DNA of 64,000 nucleotides from Sphingomonas phyllosphaerae FA2 (GCF_000427645.1 NZ_KE386571.1:1663676-1727675); one strand, 5' to 3'. Shown: positions 7,876 through 16,895, counted from the stretch's first letter. Translations and numbers: made by a program. The notes: a model not told the origin generated them from the letters alone.

Positions 7876-8160
7876 ATGATGGTGGAAGCACGATGGAACG
7901 GCGTACGGATCGCCGATAGCGACGATACGGTCATCGTCGAGGGCAACCACTATTTCCCCAAGCAGAGCGTAGACACCGCGCTTTTGCGACCGAGCAGCAC
8001 GACAACGGTCTGCCCGTGGAAGGGAACGGCGCATTATTACAGCCTGCACGTCGCGGGCGCCGACAATCCCGACGCCGCCTGGTATTACCCCGATCCCAAG
8101 GTCGAAGCCGAGAATATCCGCGGACGCATCGCCTTTTGGAAGGGAGTCACGGTCGCCTGA
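7876..8160 (+). CDS. DUF427 domain protein
   Basis: 94 residues covering one complete DUF427 domain: VEARWNGVRIADSDDTVIVEG, then YFPKQSV, TTTVCPWKGTAHYYSL and AAWYYPDPK. The family is a small beta-rich fold of unknown biochemical role, common in proteobacteria and often next to detoxification genes. I chose ATG 7876 because AGGAG precedes it by 4-5 bases; a longer frame to 7810 would begin inside the upstream repeat region. Confidence 0.85.
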   Translation: MMVEARWNGVRIADSDDTVIVEGNHYFPKQSVDTALLRPSSTTTVCPWKGTAHYYSLHVAGADNPDAAWYYPDPKVEAENIRGRIAFWKGVTVA

Positions 8161-8241
8161 CTTGGCTGAGCCGCAACGGCTGCGCGCGGCGGCACGAACC
8201 GGAAGTTGGCCCGATGCACTGGGTCGAACGTTAATCGCCGC

Positions 8242-9072
8242 ATGAAGACGATCCGCTTTCCGGACGGTACGACCGTCCCCGCGCTTGGCCAGGGCACCTG
8301 GATGATGGCGGAAGACCCAGCCCGCCGATCGGACGAGATCGCCGCGCTGCGCGAGGGGCTGTCGCTCGGCCTTACCCTGATCGACACCGCCGAGATGTAT
8401 GCCGACGGCGAGTCCGAACGCCTCGTCGGCGAAGCTATTGCAAGCATGCGCGACGAGGTGTTGCTCGTCAGCAAGGCCTATCCGCAGAATGCCTCACGCG
8501 ACCGGCTGCCCCGGGCGTGCGAGGCGAGCCTCGAACGGCTCGGGACCGATCGGCTCGACCTATACCTGCTGCATTGGCGTGGACGCGTGCCGCTGGCCGA
8601 GACGGTTGAGGCGATGGAGCGGCTGGTTGCGGCGGGCAAGATCCTGCGCTGGGGCGTCAGCAACCTCGACACCGGCGATATGGACGAACTCGTCGCGAGT
8701 GGCGGCACGGCGTGCCAGACCGACCAGATCCTCTACAACCTGACACGGCGCGGTCCGGAATATGACCTGATCCCATGGACGGCGCGGCACCACATGCCGG
8801 TCATGGCCTATAGCCCGGTCGAACAGGGGTGCCTGGTGGCGCATCCCGGTCTCGCCGCCATGGCCGCCGAACACGCCGTGAGCCCGGCGCAACTCGCGCT
8901 CGCCTGGCTGCTGGCGCGGCCCGGCATCCTCCCCATCCCCAAGGCCGGTTCGGTCGCGCATGTGCGGGACAATCGCGCCGCACTGGACCTCAAGCTGTCT
9001 GAGGGCGATCTGCGGCGGCTCGACGAGCTGTTTCCGCCGCCGCGCGGCCCCGAGCCGCTTGCGATGCTCTAA
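8242..9072 (+). CDS. Aldo/keto reductase
   Basis: 276 residues, the usual size of a monomeric (beta/alpha)8 NADPH-dependent reductase. The catalytic tetrad is intact: Asp and Tyr in LIDTAEMYADGE, Lys in LLVSKAYP and His in LYLLHWRG. The cofactor-binding end has GILPIPKAGSVAHVRDN. The protein resembles the DkgA/YeaE group that reduces small aldehydes and ketones. The ATG at 8242 (MKTIRFPDG) matches the family start. It converges with the LysR gene, sharing 4 bases at the stops. Confidence 0.9.
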   Translation: MKTIRFPDGTTVPALGQGTWMMAEDPARRSDEIAALREGLSLGLTLIDTAEMYADGESERLVGEAIASMRDEVLLVSKAYPQNASRDRLPRACEASLERLGTDRLDLYLLHWRGRVPLAETVEAMERLVAAGKILRWGVSNLDTGDMDELVASGGTACQTDQILYNLTRRGPEYDLIPWTARHHMPVMAYSPVEQGCLVAHPGLAAMAAEHAVSPAQLALAWLLARPGILPIPKAGSVAHVRDNRAALDLKLSEGDLRRLDELFPPPRGPEPLAML

Positions 9073-9965
9073 CCGCGGATGAAGTCGAGGAACGCGCGCA
9101 GCGGCGGCGGTACCAAGCGGCGGCCGGAATAATAGAGGAACGGACCGGAAAAAGGCTGCCACCAGTCGGGCAGCACCGGTTCCAGGGCACCGCTGCCCAG
9201 TGCGGGCACCAGCCAGTCCTCGAACAGATGGATGATCCCGCCGCCCGCCACCGCGACATCTACCAACAGATCCACCGCGCCAGCGACGCTCGCGATGAGC
9301 GGGCCTTGCGGCTCGATCCGCACGATCTCGCCGTCGCGCTCGAACTCCCAGGGGCTGGTCAGCACGCCGCTGGTGAAGCGGCCGCGCAGGCAGGCGTGAT
9401 CGAGCAGGTCGCGCGGGTGCGCCGGCCGGCCGCGCGCCTCAAGATAGGCCGGCGCCGCGGCGGTCGCGAAACGCTGAACCCGCGGACCGATCGGCACCGC
9501 GATCATGTCCTGCTCCAGCCGTTCGTCATAGCGAATGCCCGCATCGCAACCGGAGGCTACCATGTCGACGAGGATGTCCTCGGCCATGATCTCGACCTGA
9601 ATGTCGGGATAGGCGGCGAGGAAGCCGGGCAGGATCGCCGGCAAGACCAGCCGCGCCGCGCTGACCGGCACATTTAGCTTGAGCGTGCCGGCCGGTGTGT
9701 CGCGGAACAGGTTCACGACGTCGAGCGCCGCCTCCACCTCGCCCAGCGCCGGTGCCAGCCGCTCGATCAACCGCATCCCCGCCTCGGTCGGCACGACGCT
9801 GCGGGTGGTGCGATGGAGCAGGCGGACGCCGAGCCGCGCCTCCAGCCGCCGTACCGCTTCGCTGAGCGTCGAGGCACTCGATCCTGTGGTTCGGGCTGCG
9901 TCGCGAAATCCGCGGGCCTGTGCGACCGCCAGGAACGCGTTGAGATCGGCAAGGTCCGCCTTCAT
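9069..9965 (-). CDS. LysR family transcriptional regulator
   Basis: 298 residues. N-terminal winged helix-turn-helix (LADLNAFLAVAQARGFRDAA, then GSSASTLSEAVRRLEARLGV) followed by a periplasmic-binding-protein-like effector domain from about residue 90. The start ATG 9965 (MKADLADLNAF) matches the family. It is divergent from the PdxI-like reductase gene at 10057, with 91 bases between them, the standard arrangement for a LysR regulator and its target. Confidence 0.9.
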   Translation of the reverse strand: MKADLADLNAFLAVAQARGFRDAARTTGSSASTLSEAVRRLEARLGVRLLHRTTRSVVPTEAGMRLIERLAPALGEVEAALDVVNLFRDTPAGTLKLNVPVSAARLVLPAILPGFLAAYPDIQVEIMAEDILVDMVASGCDAGIRYDERLEQDMIAVPIGPRVQRFATAAAPAYLEARGRPAHPRDLLDHACLRGRFTSGVLTSPWEFERDGEIVRIEPQGPLIASVAGAVDLLVDVAVAGGGIIHLFEDWLVPALGSGALEPVLPDWWQPFSGPFLYYSGRRLVPPPLRAFLDFIRG

Positions 9966-10056
9966 TGTTCTGTTTTCCGTACAGCCCGTGCGGATCACTC
10001 CGGCTTATCGCGATGATCCGCAAGCCATATCTGGGGGCCAGCACAGGAGAACAAAA

Positions 10057-10920
10057 ATGACGATCGACCAGGCAAGCACCTATTCCTTCGCCAGACGCGC
10101 CGTGAAGCGGCTCGGCTATGGCGCGATGCAGCTCGCCGGGCCCGGCGTGTTCGGCCCGCCGCGCGACCATGATGCGGCGCTCGCCGTACTTCGCGCCGCT
10201 GTCGATGCTGGCGTCAACCACATCGACACCAGCGACTTCTATGGCCCGCATATCACCAACCGGCTGATCCGCGAAGCACTGTCCCCCTACCCTGACGACC
10301 TGCTGATCGTGACCAAGATCGGTGCGCGGCGTGGTGACGATGCATCCTGGCTGCCCGCATTCGCGGCGGACGAACTGGCCCGCGCGGTCGAGGACAATCT
10401 GACGAACCTCGGGCTGGAGACGCTCGACGTCGTCAATCTGCGCCTGATGTTCGATGTCCACGGGCCCGCCGAGGGATCCCTCGCCGCGCCACTGAAAGCG
10501 GTGGCGGATCTCCAGCGCCAGGGGCTGGTGCGCCATATCGGGCTGAGCAACGTGACGCCGACGCAGTTCGAGGAAGCCCGCGACATCGCCGAGATCATTG
10601 GCGTCCAGAACCAGTACAACCTCGCCCATCGCGACGACGATGCCTTTATCGACGCGCTGGCAGCGGAGGGCATCGCCTATGTTCCCTTCTTCCCGCTTGG
10701 CGGATTCAGCCCGCTCCAGTCGGCGGCGCTCTCCGACGTGGCGGAACGACTCAAGGCCACGCCGATGCAGGTGGCGCTCGCCTGGCTGCTCCAGCGCTCG
10801 CCCAACATCCTGCTCATCCCGGGCACCTCGTCGGTCGCGCATCTCCACGAGAACCTCGCTGCGGCATCGCTGACGCTGCCCGAGGATGCAGTGGCCGAAC
10901 TCAATGCGATCGGCGGGTAA
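10057..10920 (+). CDS. pdxI: PdxI (YdbC)-type pyridoxal reductase, aldo/keto reductase family
   Basis: 287 residues. The sequence tracks E. coli PdxI/YdbC closely as I recall it: LGYGAMQLAGPGVFGPPRDH, NHIDTSDFYGPH, IVTKIGARRGDDASWLPAF, GLSNVTPTQ and YVPFFPLGGFSPLQS. PdxI reduces pyridoxal to pyridoxine with NADPH in the B6 salvage cycle. As in that subfamily, the tetrad His is replaced (LDVVNLR instead of LYLLH), while Asp, Tyr and Lys remain. ATG 10057 has AGGAGAAC upstream. Divergent LysR at 9965 probably regulates it. Confidence 0.8.
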   Translation: MTIDQASTYSFARRAVKRLGYGAMQLAGPGVFGPPRDHDAALAVLRAAVDAGVNHIDTSDFYGPHITNRLIREALSPYPDDLLIVTKIGARRGDDASWLPAFAADELARAVEDNLTNLGLETLDVVNLRLMFDVHGPAEGSLAAPLKAVADLQRQGLVRHIGLSNVTPTQFEEARDIAEIIGVQNQYNLAHRDDDAFIDALAAEGIAYVPFFPLGGFSPLQSAALSDVAERLKATPMQVALAWLLQRSPNILLIPGTSSVAHLHENLAAASLTLPEDAVAELNAIGG

Positions 10921-11232
10921 TCAGGCCGGTCGGTTGGCGAGCACCGCGTCAAGCAGGCCGGGAAAGCGCCGGTCGAATTCGGCGCGGCGCAGCGTGTTGA
11001 TCATCTCGCGCCCGGCCTGGGTCGTCTCGATCAGTCCCGCCCCGCGCAGCAGCTTCAAGTGGTTGGACAGCGTGCTTTTCGGGATGGACTCGCACGGCGC
11101 GGCATCGGTGCAGCTCAGCCGCTCGGTCGCGGCAAGCCGCGCCACCATGGCCAGCCGATTGGAATCGGCCAGCGCATGCAGCGCCAGATCGAGCGGAACG
11201 TCTTCCAGCCGGGGGTGGGTGAAGCGGGGCAT
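10921..11232 (-). CDS. ArsR family transcriptional regulator
   Basis: 103 residues. A winged helix-turn-helix of ArsR/SmtB type fills the protein: ALHALADSNRLAMVARLAA, then SIPKSTLSNHLKLLRGAGLIETTQAGREMI. CTDAAPCES contains two cysteines just before the recognition helix that could sense metal or redox stress. It is divergent from the SDR at 11362, separated by an AT-rich 129-base promoter region, and converges directly on the PdxI-like gene with no gap. Confidence 0.85.
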   Translation of the reverse strand: MPRFTHPRLEDVPLDLALHALADSNRLAMVARLAATERLSCTDAAPCESIPKSTLSNHLKLLRGAGLIETTQAGREMINTLRRAEFDRRFPGLLDAVLANRPA

Positions 11233-11361
11233 GCGCCAGATATAGGGGACAACAGTTAATTTAATAATTCGGTTTTATTGAACTGTTGAAGCGTCACCCC
11301 ATTTTCTGCCTGCCGACAGCGCACGATGCCGTGATCGCGGGCCTGATTTTGGAGAATGCAC

Positions 11362-12096
11362 ATGTCCCTCGCACGCAAGACAGCGCTCGTCACCGGCGGA
11401 TCGCGCGGCATCGGCTCGGCAATCGCCAAGCGCCTCGCGGCCGATGGCGCCACCGTGGCGATCACTTACGCGGGCAACAAGGCCGCAGCCGACGCCACCG
11501 TGGCGGCGATCGAGAGCGCGGGCGGCACCGCTTTCGCCTTCCAGGCCGATGCCGCCGATTCGGCCTCGCAGCGTGCCGGCGTCGAGCAGGCCGCCGCGGC
11601 CCTGGGCGGGATCGACATCCTGGTCCACAATGCCGGGGTGGCCGAATTCTCCACGGTCGCAGAGGACACCGACGAAACCTACGACCGCCAGTTCGGCGTC
11701 AACGTGAAGGGCCTCCACGTCGGCACCCGCGCCGCCCTGCCGCATCTCCGCGACGGCGGCCGCATCATCCTGATCGGTAGCATCTCGGGCGAGATGGCCT
11801 TCCCCGCGACCACGGTCTACAGCGCGACCAAGGCCGCCGTGGCAGCGCTGGCACGCGGCTGGGCCAAGGACCTCGCGCCGCGCAACATCCTGGTCAACAC
11901 CGTGCAGCCGGGCCCGATCGACACCGACATGAACCCCGCGGATAGCGAATTCGCCGGACAGGTGCTGCAAGCGATCCCGCTCGGCCGCTACGGCAAGGTC
12001 GAGGAGATTGCAGGTGCCGTCGTCTTCCTCGCTGGGCCGGATGCGAGCTACATCACCGGCACCACGCTCAACATCGATGGCGGTGCGACGGCCTGA
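11362..12096 (+). CDS. SDR family oxidoreductase (3-oxoacyl-ACP reductase-like)
   Basis: 244 residues, classical short-chain dehydrogenase. Cofactor motif TGGSRGIG at about residues 10-17, VHNAG at about 90, catalytic Ser in GSISG and the YSATK motif (Tyr/Lys). The C-terminus SYITGTTLNIDGG is typical. The substrate cannot be told. I prefer ATG 11362 over ATG 11356 because GGAG at 11351 gives normal spacing only for the former. Divergent ArsR is the likely regulator. Confidence 0.9.
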   Translation: MSLARKTALVTGGSRGIGSAIAKRLAADGATVAITYAGNKAAADATVAAIESAGGTAFAFQADAADSASQRAGVEQAAAALGGIDILVHNAGVAEFSTVAEDTDETYDRQFGVNVKGLHVGTRAALPHLRDGGRIILIGSISGEMAFPATTVYSATKAAVAALARGWAKDLAPRNILVNTVQPGPIDTDMNPADSEFAGQVLQAIPLGRYGKVEEIAGAVVFLAGPDASYITGTTLNIDGGATA

Positions 12097-12103
12097 CGGG
12101 TAG

Positions 12104-12140
12104 CATCGGCGTGCCGGCCGCAAGAGCCGGCACGCCGATG
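12104..12140. terminator. Bidirectional terminator between convergent SDR genes
   Basis: A perfect 15-bp inverted repeat, CATCGGCGTGCCGGC at 12104-12118 and its complement at 12126-12140, around a 7-base loop, followed by GGCTTT on the plus strand. It sits exactly between the stop codons of two convergent genes. Confidence 0.8.
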
Positions 12141-12143
12141 GCT

Positions 12144-12869
12144 TTACATGTCCGCGGCAGTCGGGCGGACTATGACCTCGTTGATGTCGACACCCTCGGG
12201 CTGTTCCAACGCGTAGCGAACCGCCCGCGCGATCGCATCCGGGGTCAGCGCCTTCTTCCGCCATCCCGTCAGCGCCGTGGCCACTGCTGGATCGGTGATG
12301 TCGTGGCCCAGTTCGGTTGCGACGACACCCGGAGAGATCAGCGTCGACCGGATCTCGTCATGCTCCTGCCGCAACCCCTCGGTGATGGCGCGCACCGCGT
12401 GCTTGGTGCCGCAATAGACCGCAGCGGTGGGCATCACCATGTGCGCAGCGACCGAGGCAACGTTGACGATATGGCCGCCCTTTTGCGCCACGAACCGGGG
12501 CAACACCGCCGCGATGCCGTTGAGGACGCCGTGGATATTGACGTCGACCATCCGTTTCCACTCGTCCCGCTTCAGCGCGGCGAGCGGCGACAGCGGCATC
12601 ACGCCGGCATTGTTGACCAGCACATCGACGCGCCCGAACCGCGCCTCTGCGGCTTCCACGAAGGCGTCGAAGTCGGTGCCGTCCGTCACGTCGAGCGTTC
12701 GCCACGCGACGGTTTCGCCCAGTTCCTCCGCCAGTGCCTGCAAACGATCCCCGCGCCGCGCGCCGATGAAGAGGCGCGCGCCGGTCGCTGTCAGTTCGCG
12801 CGCCGTCGCCTCGCCGATTCCGCTAGAAGCCCCGGTGATGAGGACGACCTTGTCGATGCTGGCTGTCAT
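12144..12869 (-). CDS. SDR family oxidoreductase
   Basis: 241 residues. TGASSGIGEATAREL cofactor site, DVLVNNAGVMP, conserved Ser in VASVAAHM and YCGTK catalytic Tyr/Lys. It resembles the YdfG/serine-dehydrogenase-like SDRs common next to AraC-type regulators. ATG 12869 begins MTASIDKVVLITG. The AraC gene starts 150 bases away in the opposite direction and is the likely regulator. Confidence 0.9.
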   Translation of the reverse strand: MTASIDKVVLITGASSGIGEATARELTATGARLFIGARRGDRLQALAEELGETVAWRTLDVTDGTDFDAFVEAAEARFGRVDVLVNNAGVMPLSPLAALKRDEWKRMVDVNIHGVLNGIAAVLPRFVAQKGGHIVNVASVAAHMVMPTAAVYCGTKHAVRAITEGLRQEHDEIRSTLISPGVVATELGHDITDPAVATALTGWRKKALTPDAIARAVRYALEQPEGVDINEVIVRPTAADM

Positions 12870-13018
12870 GGTGCTATCCTTGCCTTGAAGTGACAGCCAG
12901 CAAGATGATGCCGCAGCGTCGGGCAGCGGTAGAGCGATCGTCCAGACGCTTTGCATGATCCTCCAGAACCCGCTCTACTCGCTTGCGCATGTCGACGGGC
13001 TGACGGATGACGGTCGGC

Positions 13019-13915
13019 ATGGACCGGATCACCGAACTTGCTGCCGTCATCGATCGTCATGTCACCGGATCAGGTATTTGCGCGACTGCGATGCCGCATG
13101 TGTCACTGATCCGGGCCGATCAACCGAGCACCCCGACGCCGGCTGTCTACGAGGCATCGCTTTGCCTGATAGCCCAGGGATCGAAGCGCGTCTCGATCGG
13201 CGACCATAGCGTCGTCTACGACGCCGCGCATCATCTCCTGGTCTCCGTCGACCTCCCGCTGGTCGGCCACGTGATCGATGCCAGCCCCGATCGCCCGTAT
13301 CTCTGCTGCAAGATCGACCTCGATCCCGCGATGCTGTCCGACCTGATGGTGGCGGAGGGCGGCGCTGTGCCGCACACCGACCTGCCGGTTCTAGGCGTCT
13401 ATCCCAGCGACCCCGACCTGATCGACGCCGCATGCCGGCTGGTCGGACTGCTCGACCGGCCGGACACGATCCGCGCCCTGGCGCCCCTGATCGAGCGGGA
13501 AATCCTCTACCGGCTGCTCACGGGACCGCACGGACCGATGCTTCGCCACCTCGTGACAGCAGGTAGTCACCTCAACCAGATCAGCCGCGCCATCGCCGTG
13601 ATCCGTCGCCGGTTCGACGCGCCGATCCGCATCGACGAGGTCGCCGCCGAGGCGGGCATGAGCCCCTCCTCGCTCCATGCGCATTTTAAGGCGATCACGC
13701 GCATGACCCCGCTCGAATATCAAAAGCAATTGCGCCTGCAGGAAGCGCGCCGGCTGATGCTGGTCGGCGGCGCCACGGCGGGCACGGCAGGCTTCGCGGT
13801 CGGCTATGAAAGCCCGTCGCAGTTCAGCCGCGAATATCGCCGCCTGTTCGGCGCACCGCCGCGCCAGGACATCGAACGGCTGCACACCGCCCCTTCGGCA
13901 GGAATCGCCCTCTGA
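13019..13915 (+). CDS. AraC family transcriptional regulator (AraC_N type)
   Basis: About 298 residues. The N-terminal half matches the AraC_N effector domain (PAVYEASLCLIAQGSKRVSIG, HHLLVSVDLPLVGHV, PYLCCKIDLD). The C-terminal half has the two helix-turn-helix motifs of AraC/XylS proteins (IDEVAAEAGMSPSSLHAHFK and FAVGYESPSQFSREYRRLFG). Regulators of this subgroup usually control the divergent SDR or aldo/keto reductase. ATG 13007 is also possible; ATG 13019 (MDRITELAAV) fits the family better. Confidence 0.9.
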   Translation: MDRITELAAVIDRHVTGSGICATAMPHVSLIRADQPSTPTPAVYEASLCLIAQGSKRVSIGDHSVVYDAAHHLLVSVDLPLVGHVIDASPDRPYLCCKIDLDPAMLSDLMVAEGGAVPHTDLPVLGVYPSDPDLIDAACRLVGLLDRPDTIRALAPLIEREILYRLLTGPHGPMLRHLVTAGSHLNQISRAIAVIRRRFDAPIRIDEVAAEAGMSPSSLHAHFKAITRMTPLEYQKQLRLQEARRLMLVGGATAGTAGFAVGYESPSQFSREYRRLFGAPPRQDIERLHTAPSAGIAL

Positions 13916-13998
13916 TTTTGACCGACGCTAGCAATTATTCATCGCGGTGGTTGCGCCGAATGAGGCGCTCCGCTGGCGTTTGTCACCGCACAAGCAGA

Positions 13999-14060
13999 AT
14001 GACCCATAAGCCGCCCCTCAGCGCGAGCGCGGCAAACTCCATTTTCGGACGTTCGTTCGG
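13999..14060 (+). repeat. Dispersed intergenic repeat, copy 1
   Basis: Begins ATGACCCATAAGCCG and ends TTCGGACGTTCGTTCGG. It lies between the AraC gene and the DUF4062 gene. Shares the 5' ACCCA block and the 3' GTTCGTTC block with the other copies. Confidence 0.7.
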
Positions 14061-14147
14061 ATATATCGATGTGCATCTTTTGACGGATCATGCGCCACAG
14101 CAGAAATCCATCATGGACGATCGGTTATGGTCGCCTAATCTCAGTTC

Positions 14148-15275
14148 ATGCGGATTTTCATCAGCTCGCTAATTTCAGACTTTGAGCCCCAGCGCGCGGC
14201 AGCTCGTCGCGCAGTAATTACCCTGCGCCACGAACCGGTAATGGCCGAGGACTTCGGTGCCCAGCCAAGCTCTCCACAGATCGCCTGTCTTCAGGGGCTG
14301 CGCGGATCGGACATTGTCGTCCTGATCCTTGGCGAGCACTACGGCTTTGTGCCTCCGGGCTCATCCCTTTCTGCAACACACCAAGAATATCGCGAAGCGC
14401 GGGAAACGAAGCCAGTCCTTGCGTTTGTGCAGCAAGGCATTTCTCCCGGGCCAGAGCAGGCCGCTTTCATTGCCGAAGTTCAGGCTTGGGAAGGTGGACT
14501 CTTTCGCGGCGGCTTCGTTGATGTGGACGACTTGCAAGACGGGGTGACGCGCGCGCTACACGACGTGACCCTGGCGAACGCCACAGCTCCCGTCGACGAG
14601 CACGAAATGTCTGTGCGTGCCACGGCCATGCTCGCGCCGGAAAATAAGAACCAGGTGACATCGGCAATGCTCGACCTCGTTGTGGTCGGCGGCCCGCGCC
14701 AGCGCATCCTGCGGCCAGCGGAACTCGGGGCGCCAGTTCTCGCCGAGCAGCTAGAGCAGTCTGCACTCTACGGCGATAGTCGGCTGTTCGACCGGATGCT
14801 CGGCACCGCCAGCGAACTTGACGGCTCTGATCTCGTCTTGCGTCAGGAGCGTGGAGCATCCATTCGCCTTACCGAGCAGGGTTCAGTTTCGCTGCGACTG
14901 CCGCTGGACGAACCGCGTCCTCTTGGGCGAGGCTTTGATGCAATGAGCGGCATGGTCATCGTCGAGGAGGTGGTGCAGGAGCGGCTCGGTACTGCGCTCG
15001 ACTTTGCAGCGGGTGTCATCGATCGCGTCGACCGCACGCAACGGCTAACGAATCTTATCGTAATGGTCCGCCTGTCTGGTGTTGAACACCGTGGATGGCG
15101 AACGCGCGCCCAGCATGCGTCGAACCCTAATTCAGTCCAGATGGGGCATGGTGGTATGAGGGAACGCCCACCGATCACCCTTACGATCCGTCGAGCAGCG
15201 CTCGGCCTTGATCGTACCGCTTTGATCGAAGACATCCTCGTTCCGCTTCGGCGTCAGTTCCCGATGGCAAGCTAG
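14148..15275 (+). CDS. DUF4062 domain protein
   Basis: 375 residues. The first 90 or so residues are a clear DUF4062 domain: RIFISSLISDFEPQRAAARRAV, GSDIVVLILGEHYGFV, SATHQEYREA and KPVLAFVQ. This Rossmann-like fold is related to nucleotide-sensing TIR/SLOG-type modules and usually fronts NTPase or effector domains in suspected defence or signalling proteins. Here the C-terminal 280 residues show no NTPase motifs and I do not recognise them. No good ribosome-binding site precedes ATG 14148. A 107-residue gene follows 8 bases later, forming a two-gene unit flanked by dispersed repeats. Confidence 0.75.
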   Translation: MRIFISSLISDFEPQRAAARRAVITLRHEPVMAEDFGAQPSSPQIACLQGLRGSDIVVLILGEHYGFVPPGSSLSATHQEYREARETKPVLAFVQQGISPGPEQAAFIAEVQAWEGGLFRGGFVDVDDLQDGVTRALHDVTLANATAPVDEHEMSVRATAMLAPENKNQVTSAMLDLVVVGGPRQRILRPAELGAPVLAEQLEQSALYGDSRLFDRMLGTASELDGSDLVLRQERGASIRLTEQGSVSLRLPLDEPRPLGRGFDAMSGMVIVEEVVQERLGTALDFAAGVIDRVDRTQRLTNLIVMVRLSGVEHRGWRTRAQHASNPNSVQMGHGGMRERPPITLTIRRAALGLDRTALIEDILVPLRRQFPMAS

Positions 15276-15283
15276 CAGGGTCA

Positions 15284-15607
15284 ATGAAGAGAAAAGCTGC
15301 AACAGGCGACCTGACTAAGCGTGAGTTCGACGCCCTGCGCACGCTTTCAGGAGGGTTGATAGAAAGTCGAGGTGGTCTTCATCCTGCCGGAGAAGGAACC
15401 ATCGCGAGAATGCTTGCCGAAGGCTGGATAGAGGAGGTTCCCGAAGGGGCGGTTGGTCGGCAGATGGGCTACCGCATCACTGAGGCAGGCGAGGCGGCGT
15501 ACAAGATCGGCCGACCGCCAAAGCCTCCGCGCCAGCCGACCCGCCTGAAGGTTTTGGCGCCACGGATCAGTCCCTTGAGGCCGCGCTTCGGAAAGCTCGA
15601 CAGATAA
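15284..15607 (+). CDS. Small winged-helix-like protein in operon with the DUF4062 gene
   Basis: 107 residues. The first 75 look like a MarR/PadR-sized winged helix: LTKREFDALRTLSGG, GTIARMLAEGWIEEVPEG, then GYRITEAGEAAYKIG as a possible wing. The last 25 are a basic, proline-rich tail (RPPKPPRQPTRLKV). It starts 8 bases after the DUF4062 stop, so the pair is co-transcribed. No family can be named; a DNA-binding partner or regulator is an inference. Confidence 0.6.
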   Translation: MKRKAATGDLTKREFDALRTLSGGLIESRGGLHPAGEGTIARMLAEGWIEEVPEGAVGRQMGYRITEAGEAAYKIGRPPKPPRQPTRLKVLAPRISPLRPRFGKLDR

Positions 15608-15655
15608 GGAGGCCTGACGAAGCGGGACCTGTTGCGATGGCTTGTACAGGCATCG

Positions 15656-15723
15656 TTGACCCATAATCTGCCGTTCAGGAATGAATTGCTGCTTCCTGAC
15701 ACTAGACGTTCGTTCATCTCAGG
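15656..15723 (+). repeat. Dispersed intergenic repeat, copy 2
   Basis: TTGACCCATAATC, GCCGTTCAGG, then CTGCTTCCTGACAC and GACGTTCGTTCATCTCAGG. Lies just after the winged-helix-like gene. Confidence 0.75.
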
Positions 15724-15793
15724 GATGCACACTCGGCTAAGCAAGAGAGACGCGATCACCTGTGATTCCGTCGCCACCGCCGCGCGAAGTCCC

Positions 15794-16754
15794 TTATCTC
15801 GGAACGAAAATGATCGCCGCGCCAGCCGTGGCCTCGTCGTCCTCACCGAAAACCTTCTCGAAAACCGCGGCCCAGCGCTCAGCGTCTCTGTCCTCGAATG
15901 AGGTGAACTGCCCAAGGTCGCCCAGGAACGGGTTCTCATCCTCCGCGCCGAGCTCGACAGGTTCCGACGTCAGCCAGCGGCGGGTCGGATGTATGTGAAG
16001 GTCGTGATGTCCGACGCCCCCGTTGGGCATAGCAATCTGAGATGGGCGGATCCAGGCGGTGTGCGGCGGCACGAGGAGACCTCGACGGTAGTTCTGGATG
16101 TGCTGCAACGACGTGAAGCGGGGTAGCCCGTAGCGGACCGCCACCCCGCTCGCCTCGAGCAGCTGCAGCTTACGGTGTTGGTCGCGATTTGCGGTCCGGT
16201 TAAGCTCGAAACGGTGTCCTGGCGCCTCGTCATGTGCGCGCTTGAATTGCACGTAGATGAAGCGGCCGTTGATCCCGTAGGCCGCGTCGAAGCCCAGCGC
16301 GCCTCTTGGCGAAGAGTCGGCCCCCAGGCGAAGGCGGGCCGCCCGTGCTGCGAGTAGAGGAAATTCGCGAACTCGATCGACAGGTTCAGCTCGACGGTCT
16401 TCTCGCTGATGATGCCGGGCGCGCCCCCGGCAGCGAGCGCATTGATCGCCACAGCTCCCTCCTTGGATTGGGTTTTGCCTTCCACTGCGACCAGCTTTGG
16501 GACGGCCGGACCCAACGGGCCATAATCGTAGCGTCGCCGCCCAGCGGCCCGAGGTCAAGGACGAAGGCGCTCTCCGGGCGTTCGAGTTCGGAACTGCCGA
16601 CTCCACGCAGACTGGCATCCGCCTTGGGAACATCCTCTCCGACCGGATCATCCGCCACGAACTGCCTGCCGTGCACATCTACGAGGTCAATGACGCCGTG
16701 CGTTTCCGGTCGCCTGCCCTGCCGCAACGACCCAATCCCGGCCATTCGCGACAT
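15794..16754 (-). pseudogene. Frameshifted gene of unknown function
   Basis: Coherent protein sequence runs through three frames on the minus strand. The first part (VIDLVDVHGRQFVADDPVGE, from about 16720) passes into a second frame near 16520 (PKLVAVEGKTQSKEGAVAIN to SIEFANFLYSQHGRPAFAWG). This passes near 16310 into a third (GALGFDAAYGINGRFIYVQF to RWAAVFEKVFGEDDEA). At least two frameshifts are needed, and the putative start overlaps a dispersed repeat, so the gene is broken and perhaps truncated. The third segment looks like a soluble enzyme-like domain, but I recognise no family. Confidence 0.55.
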
Positions 16755-16795
16755 ATTTATCGCTTCCCAGCTGCGGTCATTCGTTCATCTCAATC
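16725..16795 (+). repeat. Dispersed intergenic repeat, copy 3
   Basis: AACGACCCAATCCC, GGCCATTCGCGAC, CGCTTCCCAGCTG, GGTCATTCGTTCATCTC: one of the best-preserved copies. It marks the upstream edge of the frameshifted gene. Confidence 0.8.
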
Positions 16796-16895
16796 TCCAC
16801 TGCTCGTCCGATTTTGAGGACGAACCGATGGCGATGCGGACTGTTCGAGCAGCCACTGAGGTCGCCCTAGGCGCCATCGTCTACGCATCTTAGGA

